In this document: positions 1-5,176 of the stretch, in pieces
How positions within the stretch are numbered: the first letter of the stretch is position 1
How the letters are laid out: the number at the start of each line of letters is the position of its first letter
Source of the DNA: Bdellovibrionales bacterium
GTDB taxonomy: Bacteria; Bdellovibrionota; Bdellovibrionia; Bdellovibrionales; UBA1609
Length of the DNA stretch: 6,278 nucleotides
Reading direction: 5' to 3'
Assembly: GCA_020435185.1 (NCBI GenBank)
Contig: JAGRAA010000046.1
Coordinates: 1 to 6,278, forward strand
Notes under the pieces: model-generated
Seen by the model: only the letters and a program-made list of their open reading frames with translations
Databases searched by the model: none
Told to the model about the DNA's origin: nothing
Program-made: the position numbers and the translations under genes

Positions 1-263
1 GTTTATCGGTGGTTAAAAACGAGTGGTTCTATCCCGTCGTCATGGATAGAAATGAAAAATTAGTTCATGCGGGGTTATACCTCCTTCACCCTATTTTGCT
101 TTACACATTTTACCTGTCTTGGGATCAAGATTTTTTTAATAATTCTATGGGATTCTGGATGGTTCAGCTAACTTATTTAGGATTGGGTTTAAGAACTCTG
201 GCTCATCAACTGATCTATTGGAATTACATTTATGACAAGACGGCCTATAGTAAAGAACCCTGA
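1..263 (+). CDS. C-terminal part of an unrecognised small integral membrane protein (5' end probably outside the window)
   Basis: The frame is open from the window edge to a TGA at 261-263. A GTG at position 9 could start an 84-aa protein, but no Shine-Dalgarno sequence is visible before it and the frame stays open to its left, so I treat the gene as 5' partial. The visible protein has two hydrophobic, aromatic-rich stretches that look like membrane helices, roughly residues 20-39 and 48-70 counted from the GTG. They are separated by a short polar loop (DQDFFNNS), and the protein ends in a short charged tail (YDKTAYSKEP). I do not recognise the family and see no catalytic motif. It lies 83 bp upstream of dinB on the same strand, so co-transcription is possible but not shown. 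That it is a real coding end is fairly likely; its function is unknown. Confidence 0.55.
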   Translation, partial: LSVVKNEWFYPVVMDRNEKLVHAGLYLLHPILLYTFYLSWDQDFFNNSMGFWMVQLTYLGLGLRTLAHQLIYWNYIYDKTAYSKEP

Positions 264-346
264 TTTAAATTTATTTGCAATCGGCCCTTTTTAGTGTAAG
301 TTATATGTAAGTTATTTTTGATAGCTCTCTAGTAAACGGATTAGTT
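264..346 (+). promoter_or_regulatory. dinB upstream region with an 11-bp-period direct repeat
   Basis: This A+T-rich gap carries TGTAAGTTAT at 295-304 and again at 306-315, one base apart, giving an 11-bp period close to one helical turn. The second copy ends about 31 bp before the dinB TTG. Such spacing suits a protein bound to one DNA face or a promoter element. A TTGCAA at 275-280 might be a -35 box, but no well-spaced -10 box follows it. I find no LexA box of the Escherichia (CTG-N10-CAG) or Bdellovibrio (TTAC-N3-GTAA) type. A regulatory role is inferred from position only. Confidence 0.3.
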
Positions 347-1402
347 TTGAGAAAAATCATTCATATAGATCAAGATTGTTTTTATGCTGCAGTCGAACAA
401 AGAGATAACCCCTCTCTTAAAGGTAAGGCCATAGCCGTTGGCGGACGGGGAGCTAGAGGGGTTTTAACTACTGCCAGTTATGAGGCTAGAAAGTACGGTG
501 TTCGTTCGGCTATGCCGACCCAATCGGCTTTGCGAATGTGTCCGGATCTTATTGTTTTGCCACCAAGTTTTCAAAAATATAAAACAGAAAGTCAAAGAAT
601 CAGAAAAATCTTTAGACAGTATACAGATAAATTTGAACCGGTCTCTTTGGATGAGGCTTATTTAGACGTTTCTGAATCTAGCTTTCATGAGGGCTCAGCC
701 TCTCTCATCGCCTCAGAAATAAGGAATAAGATTTTTTTACAGACGGGACTTACTGCTTCAGCAGGGATTGCTCCCAATAAATTTTTAGCCAAAGTGGCCA
801 GCGACTGGAATAAGCCGAATGGACAATTTACCATTCCCCCTTCAAGAATTGAGAGCTTTGTAAAAGACTTGCCTGTGGAGAAAATTCCAGGAGTAGGTAA
901 AGTCACGTTAAAAAAACTTCATCAAATGAACATATACACTTGTAAGGACCTTCAAGATTATAAAATCGATGAAATGCAGTTTTTATTCGGAAAGTGGGGA
1001 GTAAGACTATTTGATCTTTGTCGGGGGATCGACCACAGATCGGTGGGAGGGCAAGGGCTCAGAAAGACTTTGTCTGTAGAAAGAACGTTCACTTATGATA
1101 AAATAGAGGGTCACGATCTTATGAAGGCGGCTCAACAGATTTTTGCAGAGTTAGTCTTAAGATTGAAACAGTCTCGACTTGAAAATCAAATTATTGGTTT
1201 GGTGGTGAAAATTAAGTTTTCTGACTTCAACCAAACGACGCTTTCGAAAGCAGGTAGAGAGTTAGCTTTTGAAAGTTTTCAACAGATGGTGACTCAAGCG
1301 AGTTTGAGAAGTAATCAAGCAATTCGTTTGATTGGTTTAGGGGTTCGATTTCATAAAAGCTCTCAAGGGAAAGCCACTAGGCAGCTGAGTTTGTTTGATT
1401 AA
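347..1402 (+). CDS. dinB: DNA polymerase IV (Y-family translesion polymerase DinB)
   Basis: This error-prone Y-family polymerase extends DNA past template lesions and stalled forks. It is complete at 351 aa, the same length as the Escherichia coli enzyme. The TTG start is chosen because it gives the canonical N-terminus MRKIIHIDQDCFYAAVE; a weak CGGA sits 6 nt before it. Visible motifs are D8 (first metal ligand), the CFY steric-gate region with Tyr13 where E. coli has Phe, SLDEAYLDV with catalytic D102 and E103, the thumb helix-hairpin-helix IPGVGK (about 180-185), and a little-finger domain from about 235. The C-terminus is RQLSLFD, whose QLSLF (346-350) matches the beta sliding-clamp binding motif. 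No frameshift or missing catalytic residue is seen. Its TAA shares bases with the stop of the convergent protease gene. The A+T-rich upstream gap holds a direct repeat, but I see no SOS box. Identification is secure. Confidence 0.97.
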   Translation: MRKIIHIDQDCFYAAVEQRDNPSLKGKAIAVGGRGARGVLTTASYEARKYGVRSAMPTQSALRMCPDLIVLPPSFQKYKTESQRIRKIFRQYTDKFEPVSLDEAYLDVSESSFHEGSASLIASEIRNKIFLQTGLTASAGIAPNKFLAKVASDWNKPNGQFTIPPSRIESFVKDLPVEKIPGVGKVTLKKLHQMNIYTCKDLQDYKIDEMQFLFGKWGVRLFDLCRGIDHRSVGGQGLRKTLSVERTFTYDKIEGHDLMKAAQQIFAELVLRLKQSRLENQIIGLVVKIKFSDFNQTTLSKAGRELAFESFQQMVTQASLRSNQAIRLIGLGVRFHKSSQGKATRQLSLFD

Positions 1403-2283
1403 AGGTAATCTAAAGCTTCTGTAATTTTCGTGACGTCTTCACCTCTGCAGCCTGAATCCGTGCAAAAATTTGAAGCCCGGCATTTGGTGCCATCGGACTT
1501 TGTTTTAAAAACGAAATCAGTTTCTCCCCTCACCAGTATGCCTTCTATTTGTCCATTTTTGGCGTTGAATACGGCCGAGCCAGAATTTCCACCAAAGGTA
1601 TCTAAGTTCGCGACAAAAAACTCTTGTTTTACTTCTCTGACTTGAGCTCCTCCGGCGACCTTTAAAGGGAGGCCAACAGGATGACCGGCAACAAAAACAG
1701 GAGTGTCTTTTTGAATTTCTCCTTCTTGTCTGATTGACAAGGGAGCATGATCAGCGACCTCTCGATCTAGTTCAACAACGGCAAAATCGTGTCCTGTCCC
1801 GTTGACGACGGAGTGTATCAGTTTTTTGCAAAAATAGACTTCATTTTTTGAGACTTCTTGGAGATCTTTGTTGGGGTGATCATAATTAAATCCAAAGACA
1901 AAACTCACACCTTGGCAGTTTGACTCTGTTCTTATGCAATGCCCGGCCGTCATGATTTTATTGGGAGCGACCAAAAAACCTGAACAGTAGGGTCCAAGAG
2001 GCTGATTGTAAAAGGCTTCATCTTCGCAAAGGTTTTTACTTTCCCCGTAAGGCTTTAAATTTATAGAAAACTTATCTTCACTCACAGCAGTGAGATCACG
2101 TGTGCGAACAAGGGCCACTGTACTTTGGACAAGGTTAAGGATCTGTTGATCTTCAATTTCATAAAGGTCTTTACGATTGTCTTCGCCGTAGATGACATCT
2201 GATTGGATAGGGGATTCGGCATAGGCGTTGATTAAGGATAGATTTAAAAATAAAAGAATGAAAAAGAAAAAAAAACGATTCAT
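1399..2283 (-). CDS. Secreted trypsin-like (S1 family) serine protease
   Basis: This is a predicted exported endopeptidase of the chymotrypsin fold. I choose the ATG at 2283, giving 294 aa, because a GGAGG lies 4 nt upstream and the protein then begins directly with a signal peptide. The ATG ten codons earlier (2313) has no ribosome site and would put polar residues before it. Residues 1-22 (MNR, a Phe/Leu-rich core, then AYA) form a Sec signal with likely cleavage after Ala22; no lipobox Cys is seen. The triad is intact: His115 in TAGHC, Asp166 in HDFAVVELD, Ser234 in GGNSGSAV. Eight Cys follow the signal, three of them in a short C-terminal Cys-rich tail, suggesting disulfides. The product should act in the periplasm or outside the cell; its substrate is unknown. 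It could be processed as a zymogen, since about 50 residues precede the protease core. It ends tail-to-tail with dinB, overlapping by 4 bp. The family call is strong. Confidence 0.93.
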   Translation of the reverse strand: MNRFFFFFILLFLNLSLINAYAESPIQSDVIYGEDNRKDLYEIEDQQILNLVQSTVALVRTRDLTAVSEDKFSINLKPYGESKNLCEDEAFYNQPLGPYCSGFLVAPNKIMTAGHCIRTESNCQGVSFVFGFNYDHPNKDLQEVSKNEVYFCKKLIHSVVNGTGHDFAVVELDREVADHAPLSIRQEGEIQKDTPVFVAGHPVGLPLKVAGGAQVREVKQEFFVANLDTFGGNSGSAVFNAKNGQIEGILVRGETDFVFKTKSDGTKCRASNFCTDSGCRGEDVTKITEALDYL

Positions 2284-2287
2284 AAGG

Positions 2288-2292
2288 CCTCC
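2288..2292 (-). promoter_or_regulatory. Ribosome binding site of the serine protease gene
   Basis: On the - strand GGAGG lies 4 nt before the ATG at 2283, in the context CTTGGAGGCCTT then ATG. It decides the start in favour of the signal-peptide methionine over the in-frame ATG at 2313, which is preceded by CCACCTCC, the opposite of a Shine-Dalgarno sequence. Confidence 0.7.
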
Positions 2293-2323
2293 AAGATGCT
2301 GTGTCCAATCCATGGAGGTGGTC

Positions 2324-2356
2324 TAGGGACGGCTCAAACCTTTGAGCCCATCCCTA
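2324..2356. repeat. Strong inverted repeat (hairpin) upstream of the protease gene
   Basis: TAGGGA (2324-2329) pairs with TCCCTA (2351-2356), and GGCTCAAA (2331-2338) pairs with TTTGAGCC (2341-2348). Only a CC centre and a small 1x2 internal loop interrupt the pairing. This is the strongest dyad I see in the window. It begins 41 bp before the protease ATG, so on the - strand it would fall in the leader or just upstream of it. Neither strand has a T-tract after the stem, which argues against an ordinary intrinsic terminator. It could be an operator, a 5'-UTR structure, or a factor-assisted terminator of the upstream tamB-omp85 unit. Its function is not shown by the sequence. Confidence 0.55.
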
Positions 2357-2387
2357 TAAAAGACCTGGGATTTAGTCTTTTGACCCT

Positions 2388-2420
2388 AGGCCAATTGTCT
2401 TTGGCCTTATGCATAGCTAT
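2388..2420. repeat. Second inverted repeat with adjoining short palindromes
   Basis: AGGCCAA (2388-2394) and TTGGCCT (2401-2407) form a perfect 7-bp stem with a 6-nt loop. Directly next to it are two overlapping 8-bp palindromes, TATGCATA (2408-2415) and ATAGCTAT (2413-2420). The stem lies about 90-110 bp beyond the Omp85 stop and has no T-tract. Together with the hairpin at 2324-2356 it makes this 212-bp gap unusually rich in dyad symmetry. It may be protein-binding sites or RNA structure; a promoter could be hidden here but I cannot define one. Confidence 0.4.
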
Positions 2421-2495
2421 ACGGATGCCCAGTGATTTTCTTTAGTCCAGGAAGGTAAATATTGTCCTTTGTCTAGATAGGCTGAGGGGACTGTA

Positions 2496-5138
2496 TTAGA
2501 AGACCCCAATAGAGAAATGAAATTTATAAGGAGACTCGTCGACTCGTCGACCGTCGACGATAAAAGGTTCTTGGCGATCTAACTTGTAACCAACCTGTAA
2601 GTTTACCGGACCAAACGGAGTATCATAGTACAAGCCGAAGCCGGCAGATTGTCGAAAAGGCTTTCGTTGATCGCTGCCTGCGATAATGACTGTTCCGGCA
2701 TCGTAGAAGAGAACCCCACCCCATTTGTTGTAGAGAGGAAATCTGACCTCGGATTTAAATAAATGGTAATTACTATTAGTACTGATTATAAGTTGGTTAT
2801 TAGAGGAAGTGGGAAGTTCGTATTTAGGAGGTATTCTTTCGTCAGACTCAAAGCTATCAAACCCTCTGACTGTTGAAAATCCTCCCAAAAAGAAGGCATA
2901 GCTATCAGGCACGCCACTTCCGGCTTTATCACTTAAATTTTCAACGTATCCACCTCGAATAGAATTAGACCATACCCATCTTTCCGTTTTCGAAAGAGGA
3001 GTGAGGTGAACAAAACTTGCTTCCGTTTGGTAAAAGTGGATAAGGTCAGAACTCCCTAAGTTTGGATTAGAATATTTTAAACTCCATCTCGCTAAATAGC
3101 CGCGCGTAGGGTTTGTTAAACTATTTCTCTTTTCGTAGGTAAACGTAGGTCCAATCACCACGATATCTTTGACGTCTTCACCGGTGTCAGGATCATCCCT
3201 GGTTAAATACTTTTTGGCAGAGTCAAGACTCCATAGAGTATAAGTCAAAGTGAGATCGTTAGTAAGGTCTCTTTCTAATAAGAAATCTAATCTGTTACTT
3301 TCCGTAATAGGAAGGCCGCTTGTATCTATTACTCCCACATCTTTCAAACGAGTTAAATTGACTCTTCCTCGAGTGCGTGAGTTAAATAAAAAGGGTTCAA
3401 GGTATCCTAATGTGACTTTATAAGAAAATTCATTTTCAGTGCGAATGTGATTTTTTAATTCAGCTCTAAGACTTATCCCTCGGCCAGTGCCATCTAAATT
3501 ATTAAATGATATCCCAGTAAAGCCTCTCAGAGTCAGTTCCTTTTCGCTGGATGCTCCTAATCCGAATCGAAAGGTTCCCGGTTCATCTTCTATAACAGAA
3601 ATAACTAAAGTTCGTCCTTCAACGGAGGTGTTTGCTTCTAAGGTTGTAATATCCACTCGACTAAAAAGGCCGAGTCGATTTAACCGATTAGTCGTTTCAG
3701 ACAATAGTTTTGGAGTAATCAGTTCACCGATTTCAAGGTCTGCCTCTATGAGGAGAACATAGTCTTTGGTGAATTGATTGCCTTTTAAAACAATATCTTT
3801 AATATAAATCTTTGGCCCCTCTTGAATATTCAGTTGTATAAAGGCATGGGTTCCACTGGCATTATACTTTACGATTTCAGTGTTATTACTTAGAATTTTC
3901 ATTTCTAAGTAGCCTCGTTCGAAATAAAATCTTTGTAGCTTTTTAATGCTTTCTTCTAGCTGTTTTAAACTCAGAGAGTCGTTGGTTTTTAATTCAATAA
4001 CTTCTAGGAGCTGACTGGTGTCAAAACTTTTATTCCCTTCAAAGGATATTTTTTTAATTTGGGTAAGTGGTCCCTCGTCTATGACAACTTCTATATAGGC
4101 ATGGGTTTTATTAGATAAGAATTCTATTCTAGAAGAATTTATTTTAGCCTGTAAGTAGCCTTGATTATTTAACTCAGTAATCAAATTTTTATATCCTACT
4201 TCTAGATCTTCTCGATTCAGCAAACCTCCTGCAATAACATCAGAGCTATTGTTCAATATGAAGCTAGAATAATAGCTTGCTTTTTTTGAAAACCGACCTT
4301 TTATGGTGAGTCTCCCGATCTGAACAATTTCTCCTTCAGTAATATGAATAATGACTCTAATAATATCTGAGTCTTTAAAAAATTTTTCAGTGAATGTTAC
4401 TGAGACGTTGGCAAACCCTTTGGATAAATAAATTTTCTTCAAAGACTCGGTAATGACAATGGCTGGGTCTGTGTCGGATCTAGCATATTCAGAAAGTTTG
4501 AGTTTTCTATAGAGATAGAGGTCATCGATTAATTTGTTGCCTTGAATTAAAATTTCATACTTTTGTGAATCGCTGACCTCGAAGAATAAAGTAGCCATAC
4601 CTGTACTTTCATCAAAGCGTGAGATTTTCTGTTCGAAGCTGGCCTTTAAATATCTATTCAATATGAGGGCTTGTTGAATACTGTCTTTAAGCAGAGTAAG
4701 GTTTTCTGAAGAAAGAGTTTTTCCTATATATTGTTGAGTTTGTTTAGTGAGGAGAGATTTAATTTTTTCATTTTTACTTTCGAACTCAACGCGTTGTATC
4801 TTGCTAGCTTGATTCTCTTGAAGATTAAAAATGATAAGAACTTTATTGTCAGAAGAAGATTCTGCTGTGCCCTTTTTGAGTTCAGTGTTGATCTTGACGT
4901 TGTAGAAGCCTTCTTGTGCATAAAGGTCTTGTATTTCATGAAGTGTTTTCAATAATTTTTCTTTACTATATATATCGCCTGATCGGATAGATATTCCGGT
5001 CATGAGCGTTCTCGAATTTATAACCTTATTATTTTCAAAAGAAATGGACTCTATAAGACGATTTATCGAATCTGCAAAAAGGCTTGTGCTGTGCAGTAGA
5101 AAAGATACTAAAAAAAATAATTTTAGGCCATATTTCAT
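2496..5138 (-). CDS. Omp85-family outer-membrane assembly protein with six POTRA domains (TamA/BamA-like)
   Basis: This outer-membrane beta-barrel folds or inserts other outer-membrane proteins; its periplasmic POTRA domains contact partners. It is complete at 880 aa. A Sec signal covers residues 1-22 (LFA, then D). Six predicted POTRA domains follow at about 25-109, 111-190, 191-269, 270-356, 357-441 and 442-519. Several end in the typical EG linker (ITEGE, IDEGP, IQEGP) and contain the GY/GF turn before the last strands. The barrel starts near residue 520 and has room for 16 strands. It contains the family's loop-6 motif VRGF at 757-760 and ends in FHFSIGVF with the terminal Phe that barrel assembly recognises. 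BamA normally has five POTRAs and TamA three. Lying 38 bp downstream of a TamB gene suggests a TamA-like role, but it could be the cell's BamA or a paralogue, so I give no symbol. No clear Shine-Dalgarno precedes the ATG. A GTCGACGA repeat sits near the 3' end. Confidence 0.93.
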   Translation of the reverse strand: MKYGLKLFFLVSFLLHSTSLFADSINRLIESISFENNKVINSRTLMTGISIRSGDIYSKEKLLKTLHEIQDLYAQEGFYNVKINTELKKGTAESSSDNKVLIIFNLQENQASKIQRVEFESKNEKIKSLLTKQTQQYIGKTLSSENLTLLKDSIQQALILNRYLKASFEQKISRFDESTGMATLFFEVSDSQKYEILIQGNKLIDDLYLYRKLKLSEYARSDTDPAIVITESLKKIYLSKGFANVSVTFTEKFFKDSDIIRVIIHITEGEIVQIGRLTIKGRFSKKASYYSSFILNNSSDVIAGGLLNREDLEVGYKNLITELNNQGYLQAKINSSRIEFLSNKTHAYIEVVIDEGPLTQIKKISFEGNKSFDTSQLLEVIELKTNDSLSLKQLEESIKKLQRFYFERGYLEMKILSNNTEIVKYNASGTHAFIQLNIQEGPKIYIKDIVLKGNQFTKDYVLLIEADLEIGELITPKLLSETTNRLNRLGLFSRVDITTLEANTSVEGRTLVISVIEDEPGTFRFGLGASSEKELTLRGFTGISFNNLDGTGRGISLRAELKNHIRTENEFSYKVTLGYLEPFLFNSRTRGRVNLTRLKDVGVIDTSGLPITESNRLDFLLERDLTNDLTLTYTLWSLDSAKKYLTRDDPDTGEDVKDIVVIGPTFTYEKRNSLTNPTRGYLARWSLKYSNPNLGSSDLIHFYQTEASFVHLTPLSKTERWVWSNSIRGGYVENLSDKAGSGVPDSYAFFLGGFSTVRGFDSFESDERIPPKYELPTSSNNQLIISTNSNYHLFKSEVRFPLYNKWGGVLFYDAGTVIIAGSDQRKPFRQSAGFGLYYDTPFGPVNLQVGYKLDRQEPFIVDGRRVDESPYKFHFSIGVF
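2533..2558. repeat. Short 8-bp tandem repeat with three GTCGAC palindromes inside the Omp85 gene
   Basis: GACTCGTC occurs at 2533-2540 and 2541-2548, followed by a 7-bp variant (GACCGTC) and the start of another unit. GTCGAC occurs three times (2538, 2546, 2553). It encodes the VDGRRVDESP segment just before the last barrel strand, where the final extracellular loop of an Omp85 barrel lies. The unit is not a multiple of three, so gain or loss of one copy would shift the frame and remove the C-terminal beta-signal. It may simply be chance within a charged loop. Confidence 0.45.
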
Positions 5139-5176
5139 ATAGGCATCATTCTATACGAAAATGCTTTTTAGGCAAC
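5139..5176 (-). other. Short tamB-to-Omp85 intergenic spacer (probable operon junction)
   Basis: Only 38 bp separate the TamB stop from the Omp85 ATG on the same strand, and I see no terminator hairpin or promoter in it, which supports one transcript. There is no good Shine-Dalgarno before the Omp85 start. A four-codon frame (ATG ATG CCT ATA TGA, 5149 down to 5135) overlaps that start as ATGA, the geometry used for translational coupling. Whether it is translated is unknown. Confidence 0.45.

Noticed and set aside
264..346. LexA/SOS box upstream of dinB
   Set aside because: Neither CTG-N10-CAG nor TTAC-N3-GTAA is present; the GTAA copies have no TTAC partner at the right spacing.
2284..2313. 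Ten-codon upstream extension of the protease from the ATG at 2313
   Set aside because: No ribosome site precedes that ATG, while the ATG at 2283 has GGAGG 4 nt upstream and begins a clean signal peptide.
2324..2356. Hairpin as an intrinsic terminator for the tamB-Omp85 transcript
   Set aside because: No run of T follows the stem on either strand and it lies about 140 bp past the Omp85 stop; kept only as an inverted repeat of unknown role.
2486..2505. GGGG/CCCC dyad around the Omp85 stop codon
   Set aside because: Only four G-C pairs plus two more after a mismatch, around a long loop and without a T-tract; too weak to call.
3487..3762. Open + strand frame of 91 codons opposite the Omp85 gene, and similar open frames inside dinB, the protease and Omp85 (480-665, 685-906, 1430-1645, 4724-4939, 4731-4955)
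   Set aside because: All lie wholly inside strongly supported genes in other frames, have no recognisable domains or ribosome sites, and are expected by chance.
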